A stretch of DNA of 60,105 nucleotides from Gordonia sp. UBA5067 (GCF_002414845.1 NZ_DIAX01000059.1:47383-107487); one strand, 5' to 3'. Numbered from the stretch's first letter, positions 9,777-19,573 are shown. A program made the numbers and translations. The notes: generated by a model not told the origin, from the letters alone.

Positions 9777-10445
9777 CTAGTTGACCGGCGCACGCAGATG
9801 TGGGCGCGGCGAGCCCGATCCGGGACCGTCGTAGTGCCACCACTCACCTTCGTACTGCGCGATCCCGCCCGATGCCATAGCTTGGCGCAACGTCGCACGG
9901 TTCCGCTGGGCGACGGCGCTGATCCCACTGGCGTTGGCATGCGAGGCGGGGGTGAAGTCGTCAAAGCCGGTACCCATGTCGAGGCGACGGCCGGCACGGG
10001 CGGCCAGTGTGACATCGACGGATCGCCCCGCTTCGTGGCTGGTCGCCTTGCCGCCGGGCTTGGCAACCCACGCCGGATTGGGCACGACCTGCCACATCTT
10101 CACCTGCGCCGAATGCGGCCGGTAGCAGTCCCAGAACACCAGGCGCAATCCCTTATCTCGGAGCTGGGCAGCCGCCTTGGCCAGCCCTGGCGCCATCGAC
10201 CGGTGCACCAGACAGCGCGCATCACTCGGATACAGCCTGGTCTTGGTGAAGTTGTCGCTCGTCGCATAGCGCAGATCGACGATCGCGCCAGGAACCACCG
10301 TGCGCACGTCGACGAGGCCGTCAGCCGCGGCGGCCGGGCTGACCGGTGGCACCGCGTGTGCCGGCGAGGACAAGCCGCCGAAGGAGGACCCCGCCACGGC
10401 GAGCGCGGTTGCGGCGAAGACGGCGGCACGAAGACTCGGTCTCAT
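9777..10445 (-). CDS. Secreted M15-family D-Ala-D-Ala dipeptidase (VanX/DdpX-like)
   Basis: Zinc peptidase of the VanX/DdpX group, predicted to hydrolyse D-alanyl-D-alanine or trim peptidoglycan peptides outside the cell. The 222-residue protein has a signal peptide (residues 1-31, cleaved after SSPAHA). The zinc motif is SHEAGRSVD with H137 and D144, and the catalytic and third-ligand motif EWWHY gives E201 and H204. DLRYATSDNF (57-66) and the YRPHSAQ arginine (R109) match the substrate region of VanX. A van resistance role is unlikely because there is no vanH, vanA or sensor kinase nearby; turnover of wall peptides is the simpler reading. Confidence 0.9.
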   Translation of the reverse strand: MRPSLRAAVFAATALAVAGSSFGGLSSPAHAVPPVSPAAAADGLVDVRTVVPGAIVDLRYATSDNFTKTRLYPSDARCLVHRSMAPGLAKAAAQLRDKGLRLVFWDCYRPHSAQVKMWQVVPNPAWVAKPGGKATSHEAGRSVDVTLAARAGRRLDMGTGFDDFTPASHANASGISAVAQRNRATLRQAMASGGIAQYEGEWWHYDGPGSGSPRPHLRAPVN

Positions 10446-10458
10446 CACGGCGACCACC

Positions 10459-11376
10459 CTATGCCCTGGGGTGGGCTTGCGCGTGGACCGCGCGAAGCCG
10501 CTCAACGCTGACGTGGGTGTAGAGCTGGGTCGTGGCCAATGACGAGTGCCCGAGCAACTCTTGCACGATGCGCAGGTCCGCACCACCCTCCAGCAGGTGG
10601 GTGGCGGCGCTGTGGCGCAGCCCATGCGGTCCCATGGCGGGTCCGCCGACCGCCTCGACGGCCCGGGTGACGACCGACCGCGCCATTCGCTGATCAAGCC
10701 GCCCGCCCCGGGCGCCGAGAAGCAGCGCCGCCCCCGAGGCCGCGGTGGCCACCTGTGGCCGACCGTCGCGCAGCCAGCCGGCGAGCGCTTGCGCGGCCGG
10801 GCGGCCATACGGCACGGTTCGCTGCTTGTTGCCCTTCCCGGTGACCCGGATGACCGACCGGGAGTCGTCGACATCGTCGATATCGAGACCGCACAACTCG
10901 CCGACCCGGATCCCACTGGCGTACAGCAGTTCCACGATGAGGCGGTCGCGCTGCTGCATCGCCGACGGAGGTTCGCCGATCGCCTGGTCCCCGGCGGCCA
11001 CCGGCGCCTGGGCGACGGCCCGTGCCTGCTCCGGCGACAAGACGTGCGGAAGGATGCGATGCGACTTCGGTGCCTGCAGTCGCACCGCCGGATCGGCGGC
11101 GAGGATTCCCTCGCGTGCCGCCCACGCGCCGAAGGTCTTCGCGCTCGACACCTGCCGGGCGATGGTCGTGCGGGCGATGCCGCGCCGCGTCTGTTCGGCC
11201 AGCCACGCCCGCAGCAGCGCGAGGTCGAGGTCGGCGACGGCGACACCGCGCGCGCCTGCGAAGGCGACCAGCCCGCGGATATCGCCGGTATAGGCGCGGA
11301 CGGTGTGTTCGCTGCGCGCCTTCTCCAGGCGCAGGTGTATCGCGAACTCGTCGATGACACCGTGCTGCTCACCCAT
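10459..11376 (-). CDS. xerC: Tyrosine recombinase XerC
   Basis: Site-specific recombinase that with XerD resolves chromosome dimers at dif. The 305-residue protein (ATG 11376; an ATG at 11412 would add 12 residues) has the N-terminal SAM-like DNA-binding domain (residues 8-90). All catalytic residues are present: R157 (SGIRVGEL), K181 (TGKGNKQR), H251 and R254 ([12 protein letters not shown]), H277 ([11 protein letters not shown]) and the nucleophile Y286 (YTHV). It sits in the dprA-viuB-xerC order of mycobacteria, so it is the housekeeping enzyme and not a phage integrase. Confidence 0.95.
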   Translation of the reverse strand: MGEQHGVIDEFAIHLRLEKARSEHTVRAYTGDIRGLVAFAGARGVAVADLDLALLRAWLAEQTRRGIARTTIARQVSSAKTFGAWAAREGILAADPAVRLQAPKSHRILPHVLSPEQARAVAQAPVAAGDQAIGEPPSAMQQRDRLIVELLYASGIRVGELCGLDIDDVDDSRSVIRVTGKGNKQRTVPYGRPAAQALAGWLRDGRPQVATAASGAALLLGARGGRLDQRMARSVVTRAVEAVGGPAMGPHGLRHSAATHLLEGGADLRIVQELLGHSSLATTQLYTHVSVERLRAVHAQAHPRA

Positions 11377-11461
11377 GTCGACCAGTCCACGCCGCCGGGC
11401 GCGACCGTGCAATCCGGCTCGCTCGGCCGCGATCAGACCGTTACCGGACGTCGTGCGCCGA

Positions 11462-12331
11462 TCAGCCGGGGGGCTGCTCTTCGGTCTTGCGGAGTTCGGC
11501 CTTCCACTGCCGGAACCCTTCTTCGGTTCGGCCGCGGCGCCAATACCCGGAAATCGACGCGTTAGCGGCGCTCACTCCGCGCACCCGCCGGATATAGCCA
11601 CGAAGGTTGTGCATCACCGCCTGCGCCTCCCCGTGGATGAAGACCTGTGGCTCGCCGTCCCACCAGGGCGCGGCACGGACCGCGGCAATCAGCGGAGCGT
11701 TGTCTCCGGCCACCTCGTCGCCGACCTCACCGGCGCCCCCGCCGCGGTGAATCCAGCTGATCTCAACGCCGGCGGGAGCCGTCAGCGTCAGTTCGTCGCC
11801 GGCGTCAGCGACCTCGATGAATGCCTGGCCGCGCGCGTCGGCTGGCAAGGACTCCAGGGCCGCCGCGACGGCGGGCAGGCCGGCCTCGTCGCAGGCGAAT
11901 AGATGCCACGGCGCGTCGGGGCGGGGACGATAGCCACTCCCGGGGCCGACGAATCGCACGGCCTCCCCCGGTTGGGCGCGCAGGGCCCACGGGCCGGCGA
12001 GGCCCTCGTCGCCGTGGACGACGAAGTCGACCGCGAGTTCCCGGCTGACCGGGTCGTAGCTGCGCACGGTGTAGGTGCGCAAGACCGCCCGATCAGGTTC
12101 GCCCGAACCACCGCGCAGGGCGGTCGCGTCGATGTCGTCCGGCACTGGCGACCCGTCGGGCATGAACACGATCTTGATGTACATGTCGGTGTCCCAGTCG
12201 GTGCTCACATCATCGTGTCCACGCACCGGCACGAAGCCGTCGAATCCGTCGCCGCCGAGGTGCACGCGGACGAAATGCGGACTCAGTCGCTCGGTCCGCA
12301 GCACCCGCATCGTGTTCTGCCGCTTGGCCAT
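11462..12331 (-). CDS. viuB: Siderophore-interacting protein (ViuB-like FAD ferric reductase)
   Basis: Cytosolic FAD-dependent reductase thought to release iron from ferric siderophores. The 289-residue protein has the flavin-binding beta-barrel with [10 protein letters not shown] at about residues 84-93 and [15 protein letters not shown] after it. The C-terminal NAD(P)H-binding SIP domain ends with [17 protein letters not shown], a strong family signature. It is the counterpart of Rv2895c, which has the same neighbours. No iron box was identified upstream, so iron control is not shown. Confidence 0.9.
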   Translation of the reverse strand: MAKRQNTMRVLRTERLSPHFVRVHLGGDGFDGFVPVRGHDDVSTDWDTDMYIKIVFMPDGSPVPDDIDATALRGGSGEPDRAVLRTYTVRSYDPVSRELAVDFVVHGDEGLAGPWALRAQPGEAVRFVGPGSGYRPRPDAPWHLFACDEAGLPAVAAALESLPADARGQAFIEVADAGDELTLTAPAGVEISWIHRGGGAGEVGDEVAGDNAPLIAAVRAAPWWDGEPQVFIHGEAQAVMHNLRGYIRRVRGVSAANASISGYWRRGRTEEGFRQWKAELRKTEEQPPG

Positions 12332-12374
12332 CTGTCCCTTCCCACGATCGTTCCGCCAGCCTACGCAGATCAGC

Positions 12375-13508
12375 CTAACCAGGAATCAGCGCCCATCCAC
12401 TGCCGACCGCGGTGACGAAGCCGTCGACCTCCAGCCCGGCCAGCGCGGCCAACACCCGGCCGACGTCCACCCCCGACCCGACAGCAATTTCATCGACCGT
12501 GATCGTCCCGGACCCCGGAATCGCCTCGTAGACGAGTTGCCGCTCACCGGTCAGTGCGTCGACCCTTCGCACCGGCCCACGGTTGGGCCCGCCTTCACCG
12601 TCCGGGGCGGCGAGGGAGATGAGGGCCTGCGCGTCGACAATGAGGGCCGCCTGGTCGTCGGCGATCATCCGGTTGCACCCCACCGACATCGACGACGTCA
12701 CCGGCCCGGGAACCGCACCCAACGGTCGGCCGAGCTTGTGCGCCCAGGCCGCGGTATTCGCCGCCCCGCTGCGCCGGCCGGCTTCGACGACGAGGACCGC
12801 CGCGGAAAGGGCCGCGACCAACCGGTTGCGGGTGAGGAAACGGTGCCGGGCGGCCGTAGTCCCCGGCGGATACTCGCTGACAATCAGTCCGTCACGGGCG
12901 ATAGCCGCGAAGAGCTGCGCGTGCGACGCCGGGTAGTCGACGTCGATTCCACACGCCATTACGGCCACCGTGGCGCCGCCACTGCCCAAGCAGGCCCGGT
13001 GGGCGGTCCCGTCGATGCCGAATGCGCCGCCGGAGATCACCGTCCAGCCCGCCCCGACGAGCCCGCCGACGATCTGCCCGGTCACATACTCCCCGTACGA
13101 CGTCGAGTTGCGCGACCCGACGACGCCGATTCCGGTGGCCACTTCCGCAGCCAGATTCTTGGGCCCCCGGAGCCACAGCGCCAGTGGCGGCCCCCCGCGC
13201 TCCCTAGTGTCGGCCGACCGCAGGCCCCACAGCTGCCACCCTGGCCACTCCTCGTCGTCGGGGGTCACCAGCCGAGCCCCGATCTGCGCTGCTCGGTCCA
13301 GGTCGGCAGCCGCGATATCACAATCGGCCCGGGCCGCGGTGGCACCCAACAGGCCCACGTAGCCGGCTGGCAGGCGCCGCGCCCGGATGGCGGCCGCCGC
13401 CGCACGTGGCCCCTCGGCCTCGACGAGCTCGCGCAGCCCGGTGTGCGGGGGCTCGGCCACGCGAGACAGATAGGCCCACGCCCGCAGCGTCGCCTCGTCG
13501 GCGCTCAC
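12375..13508 (-). CDS. dprA: DNA-processing protein DprA
   Basis: Rossmann-fold protein that loads RecA on incoming single-stranded DNA during natural transformation. It is widely conserved in bacteria not known to be competent. The 377-residue protein shows VGSRNSTSYG (residues 128-137), SGGAFGIDGTAHRACL, YPASHAQLF and the HRFLTRNRLVAALS segment, followed by a C-terminal winged-helix-like domain. The start is GTG at 13508, overlapping the yifB stop as GTGA, so translation is coupled. The yraN-yifB-dprA order is the normal actinobacterial cluster. Confidence 0.93.
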   Translation of the reverse strand: MSADEATLRAWAYLSRVAEPPHTGLRELVEAEGPRAAAAAIRARRLPAGYVGLLGATAARADCDIAAADLDRAAQIGARLVTPDDEEWPGWQLWGLRSADTRERGGPPLALWLRGPKNLAAEVATGIGVVGSRNSTSYGEYVTGQIVGGLVGAGWTVISGGAFGIDGTAHRACLGSGGATVAVMACGIDVDYPASHAQLFAAIARDGLIVSEYPPGTTAARHRFLTRNRLVAALSAAVLVVEAGRRSGAANTAAWAHKLGRPLGAVPGPVTSSMSVGCNRMIADDQAALIVDAQALISLAAPDGEGGPNRGPVRRVDALTGERQLVYEAIPGSGTITVDEIAVGSGVDVGRVLAALAGLEVDGFVTAVGSGWALIPG

Positions 13509-15022
13509 GCGAATCCCCCTCGATCGCGGTACAGCAGGGCCTGGGCCACATCGTCCTCGACCGGGTGGTCCGCGCCCCGTAGGTCGGCCAACGTCCAGCT
13601 AAGCCTTAGCGCGCGGTCCGCGCCCCGGGCCGTCACCCGGCCGTCACGCAGAAAGAGCTCGACCGGACGCATCGCGGCCGGTACGAGCCGGAATTCGCCG
13701 CGCAACGCCGGCCCGGGGACCTCCCCGTTGGTGCGCCACCCATGCTGCGCCCACCGTGCGATGGCGGCGGCGCGGGCGGCGACGACGCGCGCACGCACCG
13801 CCGCGCTGGGCTCGCCCGCTTCGGTGAGCAGCGCGGCATTGCCCGGCGGGTTCATTCGGACCCGAATGTCGATGCGGTCCATCAGCGGGCCGGACAGCCG
13901 ACCCAGGTAGCGACGCCGAGTGACCACCGAGCACACGCAGTCGACGTCGTGCGCGGGCGCACAGGGACACGGGTTGGCGGCCAGCACCAACTGAATCCGC
14001 GCGGGATAGGTTGCCACCCCGTCCCGCCGCGACACCCGGACCTCCCCTTCCTCCAACGGCTGTCGCAGGGCGTCTAGCGCCTTGGCCCCCATCTCGGCGC
14101 ACTCGTCGAGAAACAACACCCCCCGATGGGCGAGCGACAGGACCCCCGGCCCGGCGATCCCGGTCCCACCACCGAGCAGTGCCGTCATCGACACCGAGTG
14201 GTGTGGCGCGATGAACGGTGGTTCGACGATGAGCGGCCGCGCGGGCGGCAGGGTACCGGCGATTGAGTGAATCGCCGTGACCTCCAGCGAATCATCCGAG
14301 CCCAGCGACGGAAGTATCCCCGGCAGCCGGCGGGCCAGCATCGTCTTGCCGATGCCCGGCGGGCCGGTCATCAGCACGTGATGCCTCCCCGCCGCCGCGA
14401 TCTCCAGGGCCCGGCGCGCCTGACTCTGCCCCACGACGTCGGTCATATCCGGCACCACAGGCCCGGTGTCGTCGACCAGCGGCGCCGAGGTGTCGAGCAC
14501 GAACTCACCGTTCAACCACCGACACACCTCGCCGAGGGTGCTCGCCCCGTTGATCTCGATCTCGGCGACCAGGGCGGCCTCGGCGGTGTTGGCCATCGGG
14601 ACGACCGCGCGGGCGAAGCCGGCCCGCCGCGCCTCAATCAGGCACGGCAGCACACCGCGCACCGGCCGGATGGCACCGTCGAGGCCCAGCTCGCCGAGGA
14701 AGACCGTCGACGGCACCTTCTCGCTGGAGACTTTGTTGTCCGGCACCGCCAGCACAATGCTCACCGCCATGGCGAGGTCGTAGACCGGCCCAGACTTTGG
14801 CATATTCGCAGGAGCGAGAGCGACGACGACCTTCAGATCCGGAAACTTGAAGCCGGAGTTGACGACGGCCGGCCGCACCCGATCACGGGCCTCGCGCAGC
14901 GCGGTATCGGCGAGCCCGGTGATCGAGAAGCCGGGGGTGCCCCGGCTCGTGTTTGCCTGAACCTCGACCACGCGCGGAGCGAAGGCATTGAGTCCGACCG
15001 AGAACGCCCGCCCCAGCGCCAT
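13505..15022 (-). CDS. YifB-family Mg-chelatase-like AAA ATPase (ComM-like)
   Basis: AAA+ ATPase related to ComM, the helicase that promotes branch migration during transformation. The 505-residue protein has an N-terminal Lon-substrate-like domain (GLADTALREARDRV, PKSGPVYDLAMAVSIV). The ATPase core has Walker A GPPGIGKT at about residues 218-225 and Walker B LFLDE. A CPCAPAHDVDCVC cysteine cluster follows ANP. It overlaps yraN by one base (TGATG) and dprA by four (GTGA), so the three are made as a unit. Confidence 0.93.
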   Translation of the reverse strand: MALGRAFSVGLNAFAPRVVEVQANTSRGTPGFSITGLADTALREARDRVRPAVVNSGFKFPDLKVVVALAPANMPKSGPVYDLAMAVSIVLAVPDNKVSSEKVPSTVFLGELGLDGAIRPVRGVLPCLIEARRAGFARAVVPMANTAEAALVAEIEINGASTLGEVCRWLNGEFVLDTSAPLVDDTGPVVPDMTDVVGQSQARRALEIAAAGRHHVLMTGPPGIGKTMLARRLPGILPSLGSDDSLEVTAIHSIAGTLPPARPLIVEPPFIAPHHSVSMTALLGGGTGIAGPGVLSLAHRGVLFLDECAEMGAKALDALRQPLEEGEVRVSRRDGVATYPARIQLVLAANPCPCAPAHDVDCVCSVVTRRRYLGRLSGPLMDRIDIRVRMNPPGNAALLTEAGEPSAAVRARVVAARAAAIARWAQHGWRTNGEVPGPALRGEFRLVPAAMRPVELFLRDGRVTARGADRALRLSWTLADLRGADHPVEDDVAQALLYRDRGGFA

Positions 15023-15423
15023 CAGTCCACCACTCCACGGTGGTGGCGCAGCAGCGGTGCGCCGGCTGCCCCGTCCATCCGGATGGAGATGACGTCGTAA
15101 CGCAGCGAGTCGAAGTACTCCAGCTCACCGAACTCCCGTTGTTCACCGATCCACATCCAGGCGAGTCTCGTCATCCGCGCCAGCTTGTCCTCGGTCACGG
15201 CGGCCACCGGGTCGTCGTAAACGGCACCGTTGCGGCGCGTCTTAACCTCGACGACGACCAGGATGTCGGCGCCGCCGGACGGGTTGGGCTCCCGCGCGAT
15301 CAGGTCGAGTTCCCCGTACCTGGTGCGCCAGTTGCGGGCGCAGACATGCCATCCCAGCGTCGCCAGGTAGTCCGCGGCGATGCCTTCGCCCACCGCTCCG
15401 AGTCGCTGTCGATTCCCAGTCAC
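15022..15423 (-). CDS. UPF0102 (YraN-like) endonuclease-fold protein
   Basis: Small protein of the UPF0102/YraN family with a Holliday-junction-resolvase-like nuclease fold; its substrate is unknown. From GTG 15423 it has 133 residues and the hallmark pattern GAVGEGIAADYLATLGWHV, then RYGELDLIAREP and VVVEVKTRR, giving the E...D...E-x-K nuclease residues. The frame continues upstream to 15603 with non-homologous sequence, which I exclude. No strong ribosome site is visible, so the start has moderate certainty. Confidence 0.88.
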   Translation of the reverse strand: MTGNRQRLGAVGEGIAADYLATLGWHVCARNWRTRYGELDLIAREPNPSGGADILVVVEVKTRRNGAVYDDPVAAVTEDKLARMTRLAWMWIGEQREFGELEYFDSLRYDVISIRMDGAAGAPLLRHHRGVVD

Positions 15424-15518
15424 AACAGCGAGCGTGCCGCACCCACCGGCCGCCGGGCCCCACTCAGCGCCGCACCGCCGCCACCCTGGGGATGAGGTGG
15501 AACTGTGGAATACGACGG

Positions 15519-17111
15519 TCAGAGCGTGGTGCCGACGTCGGTGGCGACGAGCCGATCTAACGCCCGCTCGGCCACCGCCGCGATCGTCATCGACGGATTG
15601 CACGCCGCGCAGTTTCCGGGCAGCAGGGCACCGTCGATCACATAGAGGCCGCGTTGACCGCGCACCCGTCCCTCCAGATCACAGACCGTGCCCATGTTTG
15701 CCCCACCGAGCGAATGCCAGGTCGAGTTCACGGTCCGATTCGTGTCGACCAGCGTCGACCGGGGACCAACGATCCGGCGCACCGCCGGACCGATGTACCG
15801 GTTCTGGATCACGGAGTCACCCGTCGCCGGCCAATGCAGGGATGCTTCGTCTCGCGACGCGTCATAGGTGAACCGGCCCCGACTGGCGCTGACGCCATAC
15901 CCGACCAGCATGGTCGACCGGGAGGACGCGGGAGTGGGCGGCATCGACGCCTGGATCACGGTGAAGGCCGATGCGGGGTCGGACCAGTTGAGGCTGCCGT
16001 ACACCACTGGTCCGCCCTGCACCGGCCCGAAGTCCGCCTCGGGATCGGTCCAGTTGTAGATTCGATCGGCGTTGGTCCCCCACCCTTGACCGAGCTCATC
16101 GGGCAATTCGCCGATGTGCCCAAGCGCACCTGCACGAACCAGGACTTTGGTGGTGTTGACGCTTCCTGCCGACATGATCAGGCTGCGCGTGGTGAGGATC
16201 TTTTTCTGCAGAACGCGACCGGTGTCGTCTAGCCGGTCGACATGCAGTTCCCATTGGCCGCGCGGAGTCCGATACACCTCGGTGACGTTGTGCTGGGTCC
16301 ACACCGCAGCCTTGCCGGTCGCCTCCGCCGCCTTGATGTAGGTGACGTCGACGCTGAACTTTCCGCCGTTGTTGACACCCATCGCACCCTCACCGGTCGT
16401 ATACGACGGCCGCATCTCGCCCCGCAGTTCGGCGAGCGCGAAGTTCCAGTCAATCGGCATCGGAATCTTCGACAGCGGCAGGCCGGCCTGGCGCACCTGG
16501 CGGGCAAAACACCGCGCTGCACGGTAGTTCGGTGAGTTGATCAACGCGTTCGGCGCCGTCGCCAGGTGCAGCATGGACGCCACTCGCCGATAGTGGACGC
16601 GGTTCATCAGGTCCCAGTCCAACTGCTCGGGGAAGTGGGTGTTGAACACTTCGCGGCTCGGTTGCAGCGACATGCCCTGATAGACGAGCGATCCGCCGCC
16701 GACGCCGGCCGGGCACAGCGCCGTCATGTTCTCCCCGACTACCGACTCAACCAAGCCCAGATACGGGTCGACGCGAACGGGACGCCCGAGGATCTCCGCG
16801 GCCGACCGATACCACAGCATCCGCCGGTCTGGGTCGGTGGCACTCGGAAAAGTTGTGGCGTTGGGCCCCGTCGGCCATCGTCGGCCACGTTCGAGTACCA
16901 CCACCCGCACACCGGCTTGAGCCAACCGCAGCGCCGCGACCCCACCGCCGAAGCCCGACCCGACGACGATCACGCGGTGCTCTTCCCGAACGGTTCGCAC
17001 TCGCCGTCGAGGAGCGGCATGGACCAGCGACGGTGCGCCGGCGGCAGCCGTCAGAGTTGCGGCGGCACCGACGACGAAGGTTCGGCGAGTCAGGCTGGGG
17101 TGAGCAGGCAT
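15519..17111 (-). CDS. choD: Tat-exported cholesterol oxidase-like GMC oxidoreductase
   Basis: FAD enzyme of the class I cholesterol oxidase type, predicted to oxidise and isomerise 3-beta-hydroxysterols to 3-keto-4-ene sterols outside the membrane. From ATG 17111 (GGGA nine bases upstream) the 530-residue protein has a twin-arginine signal (TRRTFVVGAAATL, residues 8-20), then the FAD motif GSGFGGG at 51-57. The catalytic C-terminal region has WHSLGGANMGTVCDLEGRV and NCAACNPSMTI, whose His and Asn match the active site of Streptomyces cholesterol oxidase. The pair choD-tetR occupies the place where M. tuberculosis has fdhD-fdhF, so it is accessory. Other sterols or alcohols remain possible substrates. 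Confidence 0.9.
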   Translation of the reverse strand: MPAHPSLTRRTFVVGAAATLTAAAGAPSLVHAAPRRRVRTVREEHRVIVVGSGFGGGVAALRLAQAGVRVVVLERGRRWPTGPNATTFPSATDPDRRMLWYRSAAEILGRPVRVDPYLGLVESVVGENMTALCPAGVGGGSLVYQGMSLQPSREVFNTHFPEQLDWDLMNRVHYRRVASMLHLATAPNALINSPNYRAARCFARQVRQAGLPLSKIPMPIDWNFALAELRGEMRPSYTTGEGAMGVNNGGKFSVDVTYIKAAEATGKAAVWTQHNVTEVYRTPRGQWELHVDRLDDTGRVLQKKILTTRSLIMSAGSVNTTKVLVRAGALGHIGELPDELGQGWGTNADRIYNWTDPEADFGPVQGGPVVYGSLNWSDPASAFTVIQASMPPTPASSRSTMLVGYGVSASRGRFTYDASRDEASLHWPATGDSVIQNRYIGPAVRRIVGPRSTLVDTNRTVNSTWHSLGGANMGTVCDLEGRVRGQRGLYVIDGALLPGNCAACNPSMTIAAVAERALDRLVATDVGTTL

Positions 17112-17156
17112 ATGTTCGTCCCGGGATGTGAGCTGAATCTCGATGGATGGAGATCC

Positions 17157-17192
17157 AAACCTTGACACCACCTCGTAAATGTGTCAAGTTTT
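17157..17192. promoter_or_regulatory. Inverted-repeat operator between tetR and choD
   Basis: CTTGACAC at 17161-17168 and GTGTCAAG at 17181-17188 are perfect inverted copies around a 12-base spacer. The symmetry extends to 11 of 12 bases per arm (17157-17168 against 17181-17192). On the minus strand the right arm supplies TTGACA, a consensus -35, and CAAGGT follows 17 bases later as a weak -10 for choD. A regulator bound here would cover that promoter. The adjacent TetR protein is the obvious candidate, by inference. Confidence 0.65.
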
Positions 17193-17219
17193 CCCGGTTG
17201 GGCTTATCGAAGCGGCCGA

Positions 17220-17777
17220 CTAACGCGCAAGTTCGGTCAAGGCCGGAACGAGCCAGCGCCCAAGTAGTGCCCGCAATTCCTCCGGCCGCTGATCGGGCTC
17301 GCCGAAAAGGAAGAAGGTCAAGCTCAAGTGCGTCGCAACCTCGGCCACCTCGTCGATGCGGTCGAAATCCTTCGCGATCGGCTCAAGAAACTCCAGGGCC
17401 ACCACCTTGGCACGGGTGAGCACCCCCGGATCGAAGAGTGGATTGCCGCCGCCGACCCCGATCATGGCGGCGATCGCCGGCGTGCTGCGGGCGAAACCGA
17501 CGCCGCCGACGATCAGCTCGACAACGAAGTCGACCGGGTTCCCAGTTCGACCGGTCGCGGCCCGAAGATCGTCCGTCGCGGCGCGGGTGAGATCGGCCAT
17601 CGCCTCCGATACCAACGCCTCGCGGGTACCGAAGATCGAATGCACCGTTTGCCGTGAGACCCCGGCGAGGCCGGCAGCCGCAGCGATCGTGACACCCTCG
17701 AAGCCATCTCGAGCGATGAGATCGAGGGTGGCGTCGATGATCTTTCCCCGTGAGCGCACCATGCCAGTATCAGCCAC
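17220..17777 (-). CDS. TetR-family transcriptional regulator
   Basis: One-component repressor, 185 residues. The N-terminal helix-turn-helix is clear (ATLDLIARDGFEGVTIAAAA, then AGVSRQTVHSIFGTREALV, about residues 17-55). The C-terminal ligand domain is hydrophobic and does not resemble a named subgroup I can recognise. The start is GTG at 17777; ATG at 17762 is an alternative. It precedes choD on the same strand by 108 bases and the palindrome in that gap suggests it controls choD, perhaps in response to a sterol or alcohol. It does not look like KstR and no KstR-type box was seen. Confidence 0.88.
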   Translation of the reverse strand: MADTGMVRSRGKIIDATLDLIARDGFEGVTIAAAAGLAGVSRQTVHSIFGTREALVSEAMADLTRAATDDLRAATGRTGNPVDFVVELIVGGVGFARSTPAIAAMIGVGGGNPLFDPGVLTRAKVVALEFLEPIAKDFDRIDEVAEVATHLSLTFFLFGEPDQRPEELRALLGRWLVPALTELAR

Positions 17778-17817
17778 GCAAACCCTGATCGCCGGGACGC
17801 CGGCCCAACGGGCGAGG

Positions 17818-18123
17818 CTACTCGGGCAGCCGAAGCTCGGGCTGCTCGATCTCCTCGATGTTCACGTCCTTGAACGTGATAATCCGGACCTGCTTGACGA
17901 AGCGCGACGGACGGTGCAGGTCCCACGCCCAGGCATCGGTCAACCGCAGTTCGAAGTAGACCTCACCATCGGCATTGCGCGGCGCCATATCGACGCCGTT
18001 CGCCAGGTACATCCGGCGGTCGGTCTCCACCAGGTAGGTGAACTGGCCGACGATGTCCTTGTACTCGCGGTACAGCGACAGCTCCAACTCGGCTTCATAG
18101 TTCTCGAGATCGTCGGGGCTCAT
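17818..18123 (-). CDS. DUF2469 conserved protein
   Basis: A 101-residue acidic protein of unknown function found next to rnhB throughout Actinobacteria (Rv2901c in M. tuberculosis). It begins [20 protein letters not shown] and contains [19 protein letters not shown] and [18 protein letters not shown], all typical of the family. Its ATG overlaps the rnhB stop by four bases (ATGA), which implies coupled translation. No membrane segment or signal peptide is present. Confidence 0.9.
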   Translation of the reverse strand: MSPDDLENYEAELELSLYREYKDIVGQFTYLVETDRRMYLANGVDMAPRNADGEVYFELRLTDAWAWDLHRPSRFVKQVRIITFKDVNIEEIEQPELRLPE

Positions 18124-18797
18124 GGATTCAGGGTATCGCGCACCGCATGTGCGGCGACGTTGCGATAGGACATGCGATGCTGGGGCGACGGCCCGAGTTC
18201 GGCGACCCGTGCCATGTGGTGACCGGTCGAGTACCCCTTGTGCACCGCGAAGTCATAGCCGGGAATCTCCTCGTCGAGGCCGGTCATGATGTCGTCGCGC
18301 GTCACTTTGGCGAGGATGCTCGCAGCGGCGATGCACGCCGCACTGGCGTCGCCGGCGATGATCGGCAATGACGGCACCGGCAGTCCGGGGACGACGAAGC
18401 CGTCGGACAACACATAACCGGGCGCCGGGCGCAATGCCGCGACCGCCCGCCGCATACCCTCGATATTGGCCACGTGGATGCCGATCCGATCGACTTCCGC
18501 CGCCTCGATGACCACCACCGAATACGCCTGGGCGTACTTGCGGATCGCGCCGTACAGCCGGCGGCGCCGCGGCGGCGCGACCTTCTTAGAGTCGTTCAGA
18601 TCGGCCAGCGCGCGCAGCTGGTTCGGCTTGAGCACGCAGGCGGCGACGACGAGCGGGCCCGCACAGGCACCGCGCCCGGCCTCGTCGACTCCGGCGACCG
18701 GGCCCAGCCCGCTGTTGTGCAGCGCGAACTCGTAGGTGCGCAGCGACGCGGCCCGCCGCACCGGTGAACGCGGCGGCCAGCGCAGTGAAGCCGGCAT
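18120..18797 (-). CDS. rnhB: Ribonuclease HII
   Basis: Cleaves RNA in RNA/DNA hybrids and starts removal of single ribonucleotides from DNA. The catalytic motif [18 protein letters not shown] gives the first Asp and Glu; further acidic residues are in LNDSKKV, the [20 protein letters not shown] stretch and the DDIM segment. The frame stays open to 19022, but that part overlaps lepB antiphase and is not homologous. I take ATG 18797 (225 residues), 11 bases after the lepB stop; a GTG at 18809 is possible. No strong ribosome site is visible. Confidence 0.93.
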   Translation of the reverse strand: MPASLRWPPRSPVRRAASLRTYEFALHNSGLGPVAGVDEAGRGACAGPLVVAACVLKPNQLRALADLNDSKKVAPPRRRRLYGAIRKYAQAYSVVVIEAAEVDRIGIHVANIEGMRRAVAALRPAPGYVLSDGFVVPGLPVPSLPIIAGDASAACIAAASILAKVTRDDIMTGLDEEIPGYDFAVHKGYSTGHHMARVAELGPSPQHRMSYRNVAAHAVRDTLNP

Positions 18798-18808
18798 CGT
18801 GGGGCCCA

Positions 18809-19573
18809 CTACTGCTGCGGATTCTCCGATCCGACCCCGCCGATGCGCGAGATCGGCCAGATGACGAATCGAACCTTGCCGCGGATATCGGATTTGGGAA
18901 CTGTGCCGTGGAACTCGTCCTCGGTATGAAAGCGTGAGTCGGCCGAATACGTCCGGTTGTCGCCCATCACCCAGTAGTTGCCCGCCGGCACGGTGATCGG
19001 ACCGAAGTCGGGACCCAGGCACGGACCGGCATCGGGGACGCGGGACTGCAGCTCACGGTTCACATACGGCTCGCGCAGCGCCTTGCCGTCGACTTTGATG
19101 CCGACGTTCTCCGCGGCACGACATTCGACGGTCTGCCCGCCGGTCGCGATAACGCGCTTGACCAGGCTGTACTCGTTGGGCGGCGCGTATCCGAACCACG
19201 AGAGCACATCGAGGAACTTGCCCCGCAGCCCCTCCGACGAACGCGGCGCCCCGCCGCTGTCCCAGGATTCGCTGGGCGCCTTGAAGACCACCACGTCGCC
19301 GGGCTTCGGGTCGCCGAAGCGATAAACCAGCTTGTCGATGACGATTCGGTCGTTGGAGCAGCCCGCGCAGCCGATGAGGGTGGATTCCATCGACTCCGAC
19401 GGCACCACGTACTGACGGAATAGGAAGGTCTGCCCGACCCAGCTGATCAGCAGTACGATCCCGATGATGATCGCCAGTTCGCGCCAGAATGAGCGCTTCT
19501 CCTGAGGTTCGTCGTCCTTCTTAGAACCCCAGGGACGGACATCGGAATCGTTATCGTCGTTATCGTCGGACAC
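18809..19573 (-). CDS. lepB: Signal peptidase I
   Basis: Membrane serine protease that removes Sec and Tat signal peptides. The protein (254 residues from GTG 19573; start not certain because GGAG is only two bases away) has a very acidic, Asp-rich N-terminus, one membrane helix ([20 protein letters not shown]) and the periplasmic catalytic domain. The nucleophile is S61 in PSESM and the general base K139 in [11 protein letters not shown]. The box D motif [13 protein letters not shown] is present. It lies between rplS and rnhB, the usual actinobacterial position. Confidence 0.95.
   Translation of the reverse strand: MSDDNDDNDSDVRPWGSKKDDEPQEKRSFWRELAIIIGIVLLISWVGQTFLFRQYVVPSESMESTLIGCAGCSNDRIVIDKLVYRFGDPKPGDVVVFKAPSESWDSGGAPRSSEGLRGKFLDVLSWFGYAPPNEYSLVKRVIATGGQTVECRAAENVGIKVDGKALREPYVNRELQSRVPDAGPCLGPDFGPITVPAGNYWVMGDNRTYSADSRFHTEDEFHGTVPKSDIRGKVRFVIWPISRIGGVGSENPQQ

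Noticed and set aside
9777..10445. Vancomycin-resistance vanX
   Set aside because: No vanH, vanA, vanR or vanS is near it and the protein has a signal peptide, whereas resistance VanX is cytosolic.
10459..11376. Phage-type integrase that might drive the mutM insertions
   Set aside because: Gene order, length and motifs identify it as housekeeping XerC, more than 30 kb from mutM.
17112..17219. KstR/KstR2 operator for choD
   Set aside because: The only strong palindrome is CTTGACAC-N12-GTGTCAAG, which does not match the AAC..GTT-type or AAGC..GCTT-type sites of those regulators.
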